Origin: MFD01213-c1 sp963704405
GTDB lineage: Bacteria; Planctomycetota; Phycisphaerae; Tepidisphaerales; Tepidisphaeraceae
DNA length: 64,000 nucleotides
NCBI GenBank assembly: GCA_963704405.1
Contig: OY969903.1
Location: forward strand, 2,046,001-2,110,000
Reading direction: 5' to 3'
In this document: positions 18,187 through 27,381 of the stretch, piece by piece
Numbering within the stretch: the first letter of the stretch is position 1
Layout: every line of letters begins with the position of its first letter
Translations under genes and position numbers: made by a program
Notes under the pieces: generated by a model
What the model saw: only the letters and a program-made list of their open reading frames with translations
Told to the model about the DNA's origin: nothing
Database searches by the model: none

Positions 18187-19071
18187 TCAGGCCCCGGGCT
18201 GTTTCGCGAGGTTTCGAACGACTTCGTACAACGCCTGCGTTCCTTCCTGCCCCCGGCCCTGGTTTTGCGCCTCGGAGAATAAACCGGCCACCAACTCGGC
18301 AGCGTTCAGCTTCAGGCCCGCATCTTTTGCCGCTTCAAGGACGAGGCGCAGATCCTTGTGCTGCAGATCGATCATGAAGCCGGGCCGATAATCGCCGGCC
18401 ACCATCTTCGGACCGAGATTGCTGAGCTGCCAGGAGCCGGCGGCCCCGGCGGACAGCGCTTTGATCGTTCTCTCCAGATCCAGACCGCCGGCTGCGGCGA
18501 GTGTCAGGGCTTCGCAGACGGCGAGATTCGTCACGGTTACCAGGACCTGATTCACCAGCTTTGTGAGTTGGCCGCTGCCGGATGGTCCGCAATGGGTGAT
18601 GGTTTTCCCCATCATCTCCAGCAGCGGTTGAACTCGATCGAAGGCGCTTCGATCACCGCCGATCATGATGGATAGCGTCGCATTCTTTGCTCCGACGTCG
18701 CCGCCGCTGACGGGGGCGTCGAGCAATGCGATGTTCCTGGTTGTGAGTTCCGCCGCGAATCGTTTTGTGGCTGTCGGTGAGATGGTGGAGTGATCGACCA
18801 CGATCAGCCCCTTTTGCGCGGTGTGCGCCACGCCGGCGGGTCCGAACAGCACATCCTCCACATCAGGAGTGTCCGTCACGCAAATGAAAACAACATCCGC
18901 ATGTGCTGCCGCCTCTGCCGGCGACGCGGCCCATGTCGCACCTGCATTCAAAAGACTTTGCGCCTTGGCTTTGGTTCGGTTATGCACGACCAGCGGCACG
19001 GCGCCGCTGAGCAGATGCCCGGCCATGGGCAGCCCCATAATCCCAAGTCCGATGAAGGCGGCGCGAAGCAA
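18187..19071 (-). CDS. NAD(P)-dependent beta-hydroxyacid dehydrogenase (GarR/MmsB family)
   Basis: 294 residues, 3-hydroxyisobutyrate/tartronate-semialdehyde reductase family. The Rossmann motif is FIGLGIMGLPMA, the substrate motif is LDAPVSGGDVGAKNATL, and the catalytic lysine is in GQLTKLVNQVL. Substrate within the family (tartronate semialdehyde, 3-hydroxyisobutyrate, succinic semialdehyde) cannot be decided. I start at a TTG with AAAGGA six bases upstream, so the protein begins (M)LRAAFIGLG. A TTG five codons earlier is possible but would bury the ribosome binding site. Confidence 0.86.
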   Translation of the reverse strand: MLRAAFIGLGIMGLPMAGHLLSGAVPLVVHNRTKAKAQSLLNAGATWAASPAEAAAHADVVFICVTDTPDVEDVLFGPAGVAHTAQKGLIVVDHSTISPTATKRFAAELTTRNIALLDAPVSGGDVGAKNATLSIMIGGDRSAFDRVQPLLEMMGKTITHCGPSGSGQLTKLVNQVLVTVTNLAVCEALTLAAAGGLDLERTIKALSAGAAGSWQLSNLGPKMVAGDYRPGFMIDLQHKDLRLVLEAAKDAGLKLNAAELVAGLFSEAQNQGRGQEGTQALYEVVRNLAKQPGA

Positions 19072-19145
19072 CGTGATTCCTTTCAAAATAGCGGCGGGGG
19101 GTTTAATCCTTTTTCAAACTCAACTGAGCGCTCGTCGAAGTCAAG

Positions 19146-19182
19146 CGATGCCCGCGCGACTTTTGTCACGGGCTGCTAATGC
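19146..19182 (-). repeat. CAGCCCGTG hairpin repeat, possible terminator
   Basis: On the minus strand CAGCCCGTGACAAAAGTCGC is followed by GCGGGC, starting directly after the mlaD-like stop codon. GCCCG/CGGGC can pair. The same CAGCCCGTGRCAAAA sequence is found at 30329-30370. Confidence 0.45.
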
Positions 19183-20174
19183 ATTTTCAACGAAACGCCT
19201 TCCTGTTCCCACTGCTCGACCAGCCGCTTGAGATCGGAGATCGTCAGGTTCAATTCTTTTGAACTGTCCACCAGGCTTTGATACAGCTTGGGATCATTCA
19301 TCAGAAGAGCGGCCGTCCCCTTGCCGTTGTCCACCTTGTTGGCGATCGATTGGAATGTATCCAGCAGCTTGCTGATCTGAAGCATGCGATCGTTCATCTG
19401 CCGGGTGACCTGGTCCACATTGTCCTGCGTTTTGGCGATCATGGTCCGGGCGTCGGCCAGTGTGCCTGTCGCCTGATCGCTGACTTTCTGGATGTTTCCA
19501 CTGAATTTCTCGATGTTTTCCGCGGCGCGGTTGGCGGTTTCCATCACCTGCCTGAAGTTTGCGATGGCGGATTGGATGTTGTCACGCAGTTTTGGATCCC
19601 CGACGAATTCGTGAAGCGACTTCATCGTTTCACCCGCTTCGCGGACGGTTTCGTCGAGATGCGTCACGAGCCGCGCTTCCTGGATGTCGTGGGTGGTTTT
19701 TTCCAGCTCGACGGCGAGATCGCCAAACGATTGAGGAATCAGATCCGAGCCGACGTATTTTGCCCGGATGGTCTGGTCTTTTTCGAGTTTTCCCTGTGGC
19801 GCTGCCTTCGCGCCGCCTAACAACTCGAGCGAAAGCGCCGCTGTTCCGCTGATCAGGCTCTGGGTTCGAATAATTCCTTCGACATTTCCAGGCAGCGGGG
19901 GGGTGTCATCGATGAGGGTGTCGATCACGACATCTTCCTGGTTCTCATCGCGGCGAAGGTGCGACACGCGGCCGACGGGGACGCCGCGATAATAAATCTG
20001 CGATCCCTCGGCCAATCCATCGGCGCGATCGCTCATGAAGTGCACGGATAGCTGGCCGCCTTTTGTGAATATCTTCGCCGGGGCGCTGCCGAATTTCAGC
20101 ATCATCCATCCAAGCGTGATGATCGCCCCCATGACGGTGATTCCCACCCAGAGATTTCGTCGAGCTGGTGACAT
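19176..20174 (-). CDS. MlaD family (MCE-domain) lipid-transport protein
   Basis: 332 residues. One N-terminal membrane helix (LWVGITVMGAIITLGWMML) is followed by an MCE domain (~residues 38-115: FMSDRADGLAEGSQIYYRGVP then GRVSHL, ISGTAALSLELLGG). A long helical C-terminus (~150-330) repeats coiled segments. This is the MlaD layout: an inner-membrane-anchored periplasmic substrate-binding subunit of a retrograde phospholipid ABC transporter. The expected permease (MlaE) and ATPase (MlaF) are not adjacent, which is unusual; they may lie elsewhere. Strand and context make it monocistronic here. Confidence 0.88.
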   Translation of the reverse strand: MSPARRNLWVGITVMGAIITLGWMMLKFGSAPAKIFTKGGQLSVHFMSDRADGLAEGSQIYYRGVPVGRVSHLRRDENQEDVVIDTLIDDTPPLPGNVEGIIRTQSLISGTAALSLELLGGAKAAPQGKLEKDQTIRAKYVGSDLIPQSFGDLAVELEKTTHDIQEARLVTHLDETVREAGETMKSLHEFVGDPKLRDNIQSAIANFRQVMETANRAAENIEKFSGNIQKVSDQATGTLADARTMIAKTQDNVDQVTRQMNDRMLQISKLLDTFQSIANKVDNGKGTAALLMNDPKLYQSLVDSSKELNLTISDLKRLVEQWEQEGVSLKMH

Positions 20175-20320
20175 ACACTCCTAAAAATGAGCGATTAATC
20201 CTTGTAGTCTGCCCCAACAAAGGTTGCAAGCCAAGCTGCCGGAAGGAACAATCCGGCACAGCCTGCGATTGGCGGATTTCCTGCGAGGATTCGGCTGCTT
20301 TCAAATGACGCGGACAAACA

Positions 20321-21484
20321 GTGTCTCATTTTGCCTCAAAATGTCCTGCCTCTGTATATCTCATCACCGCGGTCGTTCTGAGTATCTCGCCGTCCATATT
20401 ACAGGCCGATCTGAAAACCTCGGATACGCGCGACTACATCATCCACAGTGATCTCGACGGCGACGGCCTCCGCGAAGCCGCAATCCGCCTTACCCGCATG
20501 GCCGATGAATATCGCGCCCGCACCCGCGGATTTGCCGGGCAGGTGACCGAAAAATTTCCGTTTTATCTTTACCGATCCGAAACGGATTACATCGCGGCGG
20601 GGGGGCTTTCCGGGACCGCGGGTGTCTTCATTCCGGATGGCAAATCCGGAAAACTGCTTGCCATCGCCGGTGACAAGCCCAACCTTCGCACGTGGCACAC
20701 GATTCAGCATGAAGGATTTCACCAGTTCGCGCACGCCGCGATTGGCGATGGTCTTCCGGTGTGGCTCAACGAAGGTCTTGCCGAGTATTTCGCGGAAGCA
20801 ATTTTTACAGGCGATTCTTACCAAAGCGGTGTCATCCCGCCGTGGCGGCTGGCGCGATTAAAACAGGAAATCAGCAGCCAGGGCCTGCATCCCCTGCCTG
20901 ATCTTTTCTCACTCACTGGCGAGGAGTGGCAGCAGGAAATGAGTATCGCGAATTACGATCAGGCTTGGTCGCTCGTTCACTATCTCGTTCACGCCGACGA
21001 CGGCAAATATCAGGAGCCGCTGGCGGCGTGCATTCGAAATCTGGCTGAAGGGAAACCATTCAATCAGGCCTGGCTGCAAACCCTCGGCCCCGCCGATGGA
21101 CTCGAGTCCCGCTGGAAATCCTGGTGGTGTTCCCAGCCCGATCATCCCACCTCTGTCCTATACCAGCAGGCCACCATCGCTACGCTCACCAGCTATCTCG
21201 CCCGCGCGACGGCCAGTGGGCAGACTTTTGAAACATCCGCACAATTTTTCACCGCGGCCGACCGTGGCCAACTGAAAATAAATGACAATGACTGGCTGCC
21301 GCAATCCTTGCTGAACGATTACCTGCCCCTCGCGAAAGAAATCTCCCAATGGCAACTTGCCTATGATTCTGAAAAACAACCGATGCTCATCGCAACCCTC
21401 CCCGACCGCTCCCAGCTTATCGGTTCATTCAAGCTGAAAGATGGCCGGGTCGATCGCATCATCGTGCAGCAAAAAAAACGGTAG
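20321..21484 (+). CDS. secreted DUF1570-like metallopeptidase homologue
   Basis: 387 residues with an N-terminal hydrophobic signal (YLITAVVLSISPSILQADL). The middle carries a gluzincin-like site: HEGFH (HExxH form) and, 20 residues on, NEGLAEYFAE, which gives the third metal ligand Glu. This matches DUF1570 proteins, common in planctomycetes, presumed zinc peptidases of unknown substrate. The C-terminal ~100 residues are of no recognised type. The start is a GTG without a clear ribosome binding site. It is divergent from the MCE gene. Confidence 0.75.
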   Translation: MSHFASKCPASVYLITAVVLSISPSILQADLKTSDTRDYIIHSDLDGDGLREAAIRLTRMADEYRARTRGFAGQVTEKFPFYLYRSETDYIAAGGLSGTAGVFIPDGKSGKLLAIAGDKPNLRTWHTIQHEGFHQFAHAAIGDGLPVWLNEGLAEYFAEAIFTGDSYQSGVIPPWRLARLKQEISSQGLHPLPDLFSLTGEEWQQEMSIANYDQAWSLVHYLVHADDGKYQEPLAACIRNLAEGKPFNQAWLQTLGPADGLESRWKSWWCSQPDHPTSVLYQQATIATLTSYLARATASGQTFETSAQFFTAADRGQLKINDNDWLPQSLLNDYLPLAKEISQWQLAYDSEKQPMLIATLPDRSQLIGSFKLKDGRVDRIIVQQKKR

Positions 21485-21489
21485 GTCTG

Positions 21490-23622
21490 TCAATGATTCT
21501 TTCCGCCAGGTTCCTTCGCGCCTTCGCGGTTAAAAACCCCGCTCCCTATCAGCGCTTCCAGGCATAGCAACATCATCACGATCGCAATTGCACCCGACCA
21601 ACGCGGCTCAGGCTCACTCAGCTTATCAATCCTCCCCTCAAGTTCTCCCACGCTGCTTGCCACCACGGTATCCTCCCCAGGCGAAACGCTCTTCGCCTCG
21701 CGATAAACCAATTCCGATTCGCTCGCCGGCAGTTGCACATTCGTTATTGCAATCACTTTTCCATCGCCTGCATGACGCCATTGATATACGCCTTGTTCCC
21801 TCGCTTCTGCAAACACAAATTGGCGCCCGTCCTTTCCCTGAGACGCCTTCACTCGATATTGCGCTTGCCCTGGCCCTTCAATCTGCACTTCGCTGTCGCC
21901 GCCCACCGTTGTCGCATTGAGCACCAGGGGCTGGCCCAGCTCCACATTCTGCGCGTTGGATTGTTCCATTGTCCGCAGCGCCATCCGCACCACCAGCGGT
22001 AAAAAAGTCGGATGTGTCGCCAGATTAGTAAACCGGGACTCCGGCGAAGTCGCCACGGTAAAACAAATACCTGCCCCGACGGGCTTACGAAACACCAGCC
22101 CTTGTATGCGAGATCCCGGCAGTGGATCGGTCGGCGCGGCGTTCAATATGACTGCGCTATTCCCACGTGCCGCCAGCGGCACCAGCCTCCGAACGGAGAT
22201 GGCGCTGAGTTGATACTTCTCATCCGTCAATCCCTCGAGCAGCGGGTCTGCTCGATCGGCCACCACCACATGGGACGAAGCCGCGGTGGTGCGGCCGACG
22301 CGATTCACGGGCGCTGACGGCAGCAATTCCGCCATCGCCTCTTTCACTTCCGCAGGCGCAGCATCCCATGATTCTTCCAGCCCGGGTTCTAAAAACAGCA
22401 GCACGCTGCGCCCGCTTCGCGCCAAATCCCGCAATGCAGTCGCTCGCTGCGCGTCGGGCCATTGCGACAACACCGCTACCGCCGTGCCTTCCTGGCCGCT
22501 TGGTTTCTCCGCTCCGGACACCGCCAGCGGCCACTCCGCGCGTTTCCCTTCGCTTGGGTCGAGCGCGAGCCGAACAAAACGTTCTGCCGCTGTTTCGGTC
22601 GGTCCCTGTAAAATCGTCACTTTTTGTACAGGCGGGATCTCCACGAGTTCGGACCGTTCATTATCCCACGTCATTGCATCATCCGCGGTCAGCGTACCGC
22701 GAATCATCACCCATCGCTCCGCCGGCAGCTTGATGGGAAATCGCACGACCGCTCGTCCACCGGCGTCCAGGTTTGCCATCGCTGTTGGCGTTTGACTGAT
22801 CGCCTTTCCGTTGATCGTGTGGCATTCCACGACCACTGCCCGCGAATCGCCGGGGTGTCCTATCACTTCCACCACGGCCTCGCTGCCGATCCCGGGAATC
22901 GGCTGTTGAGGTGAAATGGTTACGGCTGTAATGCCGGCCGATCGCGCTTCCGCCGGATGCACATCCATCAGCACCGTTTGCACGCCTTTGACTGAAGGCA
23001 ATGGCCGACCAAATTCTTTCGTCTGAAAATCAGATATGACAATAAGCCACTTCTGATCCGCCACCTCGCGCTGCAAGAGGCTCATCGCCGCCGCTGCCCG
23101 CTCCGCCAGCGGCGTAGAACTAGCCTCCGCCTTCAGCGGCGACCACTCGGCCAGAACCGCCGACCCTTCGCGAATCTCCTCCCCTCTCTGCCCCGGCTGA
23201 TTCCGAAAAACCGCCACCTTCGCATTCGCCAATCTTCCTCGCAATAACTCCTGCACCATTCCGTCAGCGCGATCGAGAAGTGAAACCTGCGCCTCCTGAA
23301 GAAGCATTGAATAGCTGCAATCCACCACGATCACCGCAACGGCGGATTGCCCTCCGTTCCCCCAGTTGCCCACCAGTTTTTTCGCAGGCTGCGCAATCGC
23401 CCAGATCAGCATCGCGACCAATATCGCGCGGCAGGCCAGCAGCAACCATTTCTGCACCCGCCGCCGCACGGCCGTCTGTTGAACGCTCAACTTTACAAAC
23501 CGCAGCGTACTGAACAAAACCACCGGCGACTTCTGTCGAAATAACAAATGCAAAAGCACCGGCGTCCCCGCCAGCGGCAGCGCCCATAGCCCGGCCCCAA
23601 ACAAAAACTCCAGCCCAAACAT
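21490..23622 (-). CDS. BatA / vWA-domain membrane protein
   Basis: 710 residues. The N-terminus is a BatA domain (FGLEFLFGAGLWALPLAGTP then LLHLLFRQK) with two membrane helices. A von Willebrand A-type domain follows with a MIDAS-like VVDCSYSMLL. A long middle region of beta-sandwich character leads to a C-terminal helix (AIVMMLLCLEALIGSGV). In planctomycetes such genes usually stand next to MoxR ATPase and DUF58 genes; neither is here. The start with GGAG nine bases upstream is preferred over an in-frame ATG at 23676. The last codons (FNREGAKEPGG) translate a dispersed intergenic repeat. Confidence 0.84.
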   Translation of the reverse strand: MFGLEFLFGAGLWALPLAGTPVLLHLLFRQKSPVVLFSTLRFVKLSVQQTAVRRRVQKWLLLACRAILVAMLIWAIAQPAKKLVGNWGNGGQSAVAVIVVDCSYSMLLQEAQVSLLDRADGMVQELLRGRLANAKVAVFRNQPGQRGEEIREGSAVLAEWSPLKAEASSTPLAERAAAAMSLLQREVADQKWLIVISDFQTKEFGRPLPSVKGVQTVLMDVHPAEARSAGITAVTISPQQPIPGIGSEAVVEVIGHPGDSRAVVVECHTINGKAISQTPTAMANLDAGGRAVVRFPIKLPAERWVMIRGTLTADDAMTWDNERSELVEIPPVQKVTILQGPTETAAERFVRLALDPSEGKRAEWPLAVSGAEKPSGQEGTAVAVLSQWPDAQRATALRDLARSGRSVLLFLEPGLEESWDAAPAEVKEAMAELLPSAPVNRVGRTTAASSHVVVADRADPLLEGLTDEKYQLSAISVRRLVPLAARGNSAVILNAAPTDPLPGSRIQGLVFRKPVGAGICFTVATSPESRFTNLATHPTFLPLVVRMALRTMEQSNAQNVELGQPLVLNATTVGGDSEVQIEGPGQAQYRVKASQGKDGRQFVFAEAREQGVYQWRHAGDGKVIAITNVQLPASESELVYREAKSVSPGEDTVVASSVGELEGRIDKLSEPEPRWSGAIAIVMMLLCLEALIGSGVFNREGAKEPGGKNH
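21500..21535. repeat. CTTCGCG-type dispersed repeat inside a gene end
   Basis: CCTTCGCGCCTTCGCGGTTA follows the pattern of the CTCTGCG-type repeats at 1257 and 2127 but is more diverged. On the minus strand it encodes the last dozen residues of the BatA/vWA protein. Confidence 0.5.
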
Positions 23623-23747
23623 GCCGGCATTCTCCGCTGCCGCGGGCCAATTGTCAGCAACCTGGCTTGCGAGCAAGGAAGTGACGATTCATTTGCATGG
23701 CGATGAATATATCGTTGCGATTGAGTTTGAACGTGGCATGAGGGGCT

Positions 23748-24530
23748 TTATCCGGTCCCCGGCGTGAGCAGCAGATCGTAAGATACGTCTACCAATTCCA
23801 GCAGCCGCGCGAGGAGCATTGTGTCATCCAGCAGCTTGGGCGCATCCTGCTCCGGATGGAACACCACCGGCGGCAGCCCTACCCGCCCGAGGTGATACCG
23901 CAGGAGCAGCCGCGCCAGGATGCCATTGAAACTAGGCACCAGCGGGTCCGTCAAAAGCTGCACGTGCAGCCGGGCGATGTCATGCAGCGCCGCCTGCAAC
24001 CGAAGCTGTGGCGAGTTGATCCGCCGCACAACCTGGTCCATCCGATCCATTGCCGAATCAGTGAGCGCCGCGTTGATCAATCCCGATCCAATCGTCGTAT
24101 ACCACCGCATCACCGCGCCGGCATTCAGCGATTCTCCAATGCGAACCGACGCTTCGACATGATGCAGGATGCTGAAATGATTCCGGATTCTCTGCGCCCC
24201 GCGTGATCGCAGCGCCTGACGGTGCGTCCCGGCGTTCACGGCGTCGAGCACTTCCCGCTCGCTGACTTCAATTCCGTCCAATCGAAATGATGAAAACGTC
24301 GCCCGCGCAAAATACGCCAGGGGAAGCGGCCGCGGCCTGGCTGTTTCATGGCGAAGCAGCAGTCTTCGTTTTCGTTCGACGGTTCGGAGCCAGTTTCCCC
24401 AATCGATCCCCGTGGCCGCCCCGGACCCGCGGCATGATTCATCGGCGGTTGCCAATCCAGTCGCGCTCCATTTTTGTCCGATTGCCGTTGCCCGCTCATG
24501 GCGCCCGCTGCCTCGCTGCAGATTGAGCAT
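23748..24530 (-). CDS. degenerate Fic-domain protein
   Basis: 260 residues. The layout follows Fic/DOC proteins: a Fic_N-like helix (FSSFRLDGIEVSEREVLDAV, where active members have SSxIEG), a helical linker, then a helix-loop-helix at the Fic active-site position. There the consensus HPFxxGNGRxxR is replaced by DPLVPSFNGILAR, followed by LLLRYHLGRVGLPPVVF as in Fic proteins. The catalytic His and the phosphate-binding GNGR are missing, so AMP transfer is unlikely. I infer a pseudo-enzyme or scaffold. The start keeps the gene clear of the P-II gene; AAGG lies seven bases upstream. Confidence 0.62.
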   Translation of the reverse strand: MLNLQRGSGRHERATAIGQKWSATGLATADESCRGSGAATGIDWGNWLRTVERKRRLLLRHETARPRPLPLAYFARATFSSFRLDGIEVSEREVLDAVNAGTHRQALRSRGAQRIRNHFSILHHVEASVRIGESLNAGAVMRWYTTIGSGLINAALTDSAMDRMDQVVRRINSPQLRLQAALHDIARLHVQLLTDPLVPSFNGILARLLLRYHLGRVGLPPVVFHPEQDAPKLLDDTMLLARLLELVDVSYDLLLTPGTG

Positions 24531-24609
24531 CGGGGTGCCTTGCGTTGCGTGCGGGCAGACGATCGCCGGCTTTTTCGAATCGAGACACATCAACCAGAAC
24601 GCTTCGGAA

Positions 24610-24948
24610 CTACAGCGCCTGTTCGTTGGTCTCGCCGGTTCGAATTCGGACGACCTGTGCGATCGGGTAGACGAAGATTTTTCCGTCACCGACCTCACCG
24701 GATCGAGCCGCTTCGACGATGGCCTTCACGGCCTTGTCGGTCTCGTCAGACCGCACGCACAGTTTCAGCAGCACCTTAGGGACGAATCCCACGTCCATTT
24801 TCGCCCCGCGATAGCGTTCGGTGTGGCCCATTTGCCTCCCGAACCCTTTGCACTCAATCGCGGTGACACCGAGAATCCCCACCCTTGCGAGGGCAGTCTT
24901 CACGGCGTCCAGTTTGTGCGGTTTGATTACGGCTTCGATCATCTGCAT
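24610..24948 (-). CDS. glnB: nitrogen regulatory protein P-II
   Basis: 112 residues, a P-II signal protein that senses 2-oxoglutarate, ATP and ADP and regulates nitrogen enzymes and transporters as a trimer. It aligns without gaps to the E. coli GlnB pattern: IEAVIKPHKLDAVKTAL, T-loop GFGRQMGHTERYRG, B-loop TGKIGDGKIF-like SGEVGDGKIF, and C-loop VVRIRTGE. Position 51, the tyrosine uridylylated in E. coli, is Met here (YRGAKMDVGF), and position 49 is Ala. AGGAG sits seven bases before the ATG. No amtB, glnA or glnD is nearby. Confidence 0.93.
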   Translation of the reverse strand: MQMIEAVIKPHKLDAVKTALARVGILGVTAIECKGFGRQMGHTERYRGAKMDVGFVPKVLLKLCVRSDETDKAVKAIVEAARSGEVGDGKIFVYPIAQVVRIRTGETNEQAL

Positions 24949-25397
24949 GGAAAGGCTCCTGCGCATCCACACGCGAACCAGCAATAAAACGCGTCGACCT
25001 GACGCCGACCTGCGCGAGTGGACCAGAGATCGTAGCCGCCCGGCGGCAGGTTCTCAAAATCTGCGCACACCGGGAACCGCAACTGCCGAAATAGAATCGC
25101 ACGCGATCCATTTTCCAGCGCGGGGCAATAGCTCAGGCTGTCCCTGAACAACCGGTGTGCCAAAACCCGAATGTCAAAATCCACCCCGCAAATGCGGCTT
25201 GATGCCCGTTTCCCTTGCATTCACCGCGGGCAACCGCGCGGCCATCGCCGCAATATGCTCATTTTTTGTACAGATGATGGATGCGCAAAAAATAAGCGCC
25301 GCGACAGTGCGCAACAGATTAATACAGGGGCAGCCCTATGGGATGGCTTGCAATCCGTTATCCGGAACACTTGGCCGGAGAGTGGCCGGCTCTGCCC
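24949..25397. other. intergenic region with no supported gene
   Basis: About 450 bases between the P-II and DUF151 genes, both on the minus strand. Short open frames exist on both strands (one of 93 codons overlaps the P-II start) but none resembles a known protein or has a ribosome binding site. I looked for a sigma-54 promoter (TGGC-N8-TTGC) before the P-II gene and did not see one. Nothing else is recognised. Confidence 0.4.
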
Positions 25398-25793
25398 TTA
25401 TCCGCAAACTTCATCCAGCACATGCTGCGCGACATAGATGGGCACGGTATACGCAATCCCCAGCGCAATCGCATCGCTCGGGCGGCTGTCCACCTCGATC
25501 GTCTGCCCGTCCTGACGGATATGGATCGATGCAAAGAAGGTGTGATTTTCCAGATTATTGATCTCGATCCGCTCCAGCCGGCCCCCCAGATGCTCGATCA
25601 CATTCGCCAGCAGATCATGCGTCAGCGGTCGCGGCGTGGGAATCCCTTTCAACCGCCGATCAATCGCCACCGCTTCCGGATTTCCGATGACGATGGGGAA
25701 ATTACGATCGCCGTTAACTTCCTTCAAAACAATGATTTGCTGATCCTGCATCTCACTGATGATGATTTTGTTCAACTCCATCAATACAGGCAT
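25398..25793 (-). CDS. bifunctional nuclease family protein (DUF151)
   Basis: 131 residues of the DUF151 family. Hallmarks are FPIVIGNPEAVAIDRRL, RPLTHDLL and VDSRPSDAIALG. Members act as nucleases in some organisms, but the role in bacteria is poorly known. The first or fifth codon may be the start (both ATG). The gene is followed by a long gap before the P-II gene. Confidence 0.9.
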   Translation of the reverse strand: MPVLMELNKIIISEMQDQQIIVLKEVNGDRNFPIVIGNPEAVAIDRRLKGIPTPRPLTHDLLANVIEHLGGRLERIEINNLENHTFFASIHIRQDGQTIEVDSRPSDAIALGIAYTVPIYVAQHVLDEVCG

Positions 25794-25980
25794 GCGACGA
25801 CTCCGGGGGGTTGACGGTAAGCTAGAACTGACGAGGAATTAAGTCAAGGCGAATTCGTTTTGCACCGATGCTCGTCAAACATTGCGCGGTTTTGAAACTC
25901 AGCGTAGCACCGGCGTCTCGCTCATATCGAGCGACGTTCGAAATGGTTACGCCGATAGCACTTAAAAAAGACCTCCAACA

Positions 25981-27303
25981 ATGGAATCCTCAAAAGAACT
26001 CTCGCCGTCCGCACTCTTAAACGACCCTTCCCCACCCTGCGCACGGCCGGCAGCCATTGCGTTTTTCTCCATAGCTTTCCTCATCGCCGCATTCTATGCC
26101 CATCACGCTACCCCCGGCTGCTACAAATACCTGGACGAAGGCCCGAAGATCGCCGCCCATATCGCCGAGGGCCACGGCTTCCTCAACCCCATCGATCCAT
26201 CCCCCAACTCGCCTCCCACAAGCTGGCTTCCCCCGCTCTATCCCTTCCTCATGGCCACCGTCTATCGCCTCTTTGGTGTTGCCTCGCACGTCTCTCTTAA
26301 CATCATGCTTGGCTTGAATGCGGTTTGTTTTGGTCTGATCGTCACCGCCGCCTACCTTCTCGCTCGCCGCCTGTTCGGCCCTCCCGCAGGCATCACTGCA
26401 GGCGTGCTCGTCCTGCTCTATCCCACTTTTCTCCTCCGAACCGTCTATTTCTGGGACACACACCTTGCCCTGGCTGTATTTGCATGGCTGACGATCGCCG
26501 CCATCAACATCGGCCAAAAGCCCCCGACGACGCTTCGCCTCGTCCTCCTCGGCATCGGCTTAGCCCTGCTCGCGCTCCTAAATGCCTCTTACGTACTCGC
26601 ATTTCCCCTGATCGTGCTGATCGCTCTCCGCGCTCTGCCCCGGCCACAGATGGCGGTGCCAATCTGCATCACGCTCGCCGCTTTCGCTTTTACCCTGACC
26701 CCCTGGACCATCCGCAACTATCACGTCTTCCACCAGTTCTTCTTCGTCCGCGGCGGTGTAAATCTCGAACTCTGGCTCGGTAACCGCCCTGGAACCACCG
26801 GCTGGATCGAACTCTCCCAGCATCCCTCCGTCAACCGCGCCGAAGGCAACCTCATGATCCGCCTCGGCGATCTGGCTTACTACAAACTGTGCGGCGAACG
26901 ATTCCATGCCGACCGCATCGCCGATCCCAATTCCTTCCTCCGCCACACGCTTAACCGCGCCGCCTATCTCCTCTTCGGCAACCCCGCCGGCGACGCCACC
27001 AAACTCGTTCAAGGCGGCAACCTCGCCGGCCTGCTTCGCGTCGCTCTGGACGCCGTCGTGCTTGTCGCCGCCGTCGCCGGGGCCGTCGTCGCCTGGAAAC
27101 GCCGCCGCCTCGCGTTGTGGCTGTTGCCGCTCGGCCTGACCGCCGTCGCGCCGTTCCTTGTTACGCATGTAACTTATCGCTATTCGATGCCGCTGCGATT
27201 TGTGTCGCTCATCAGCGCCAGCGCATTAGTCCTTCTGTTCCCCAACCGCTGCAAAAACTCCGGCGAACGAAATTCCAAGCTCGCGGAGGCATTGCCCATT
27301 TGA
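25981..27303 (+). CDS. GT-C membrane glycosyltransferase (GT39-like)
   Basis: 440 residues with about nine to ten membrane helices. An early periplasmic loop carries YLDEGPKIAAHIAEGHGF, matching the acidic catalytic loop of ArnT/PMT-type GT-C enzymes. Such proteins move a sugar from a polyprenyl-phosphate carrier to a protein or lipid outside the membrane. The following GT2 gene could supply the polyprenyl-phosphate sugar. The acceptor is unknown. Confidence 0.78.
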   Translation: MESSKELSPSALLNDPSPPCARPAAIAFFSIAFLIAAFYAHHATPGCYKYLDEGPKIAAHIAEGHGFLNPIDPSPNSPPTSWLPPLYPFLMATVYRLFGVASHVSLNIMLGLNAVCFGLIVTAAYLLARRLFGPPAGITAGVLVLLYPTFLLRTVYFWDTHLALAVFAWLTIAAINIGQKPPTTLRLVLLGIGLALLALLNASYVLAFPLIVLIALRALPRPQMAVPICITLAAFAFTLTPWTIRNYHVFHQFFFVRGGVNLELWLGNRPGTTGWIELSQHPSVNRAEGNLMIRLGDLAYYKLCGERFHADRIADPNSFLRHTLNRAAYLLFGNPAGDATKLVQGGNLAGLLRVALDAVVLVAAVAGAVVAWKRRRLALWLLPLGLTAVAPFLVTHVTYRYSMPLRFVSLISASALVLLFPNRCKNSGERNSKLAEALPI

Positions 27304-27381
27304 GCTTTTTCACCGTCCCTCTATGATACCGCCCCGGCCGGCATCGGTCGCACGCTGTTTCCCCATGCCGGCAATATCCTT

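Noticed and set aside
24939..25220. 93-codon minus-strand frame between the DUF151 and P-II genes
   Set aside because: Cys- and Trp-rich, mixed codon use, overlaps the well-supported P-II ribosome binding site and start; no relative recognised.
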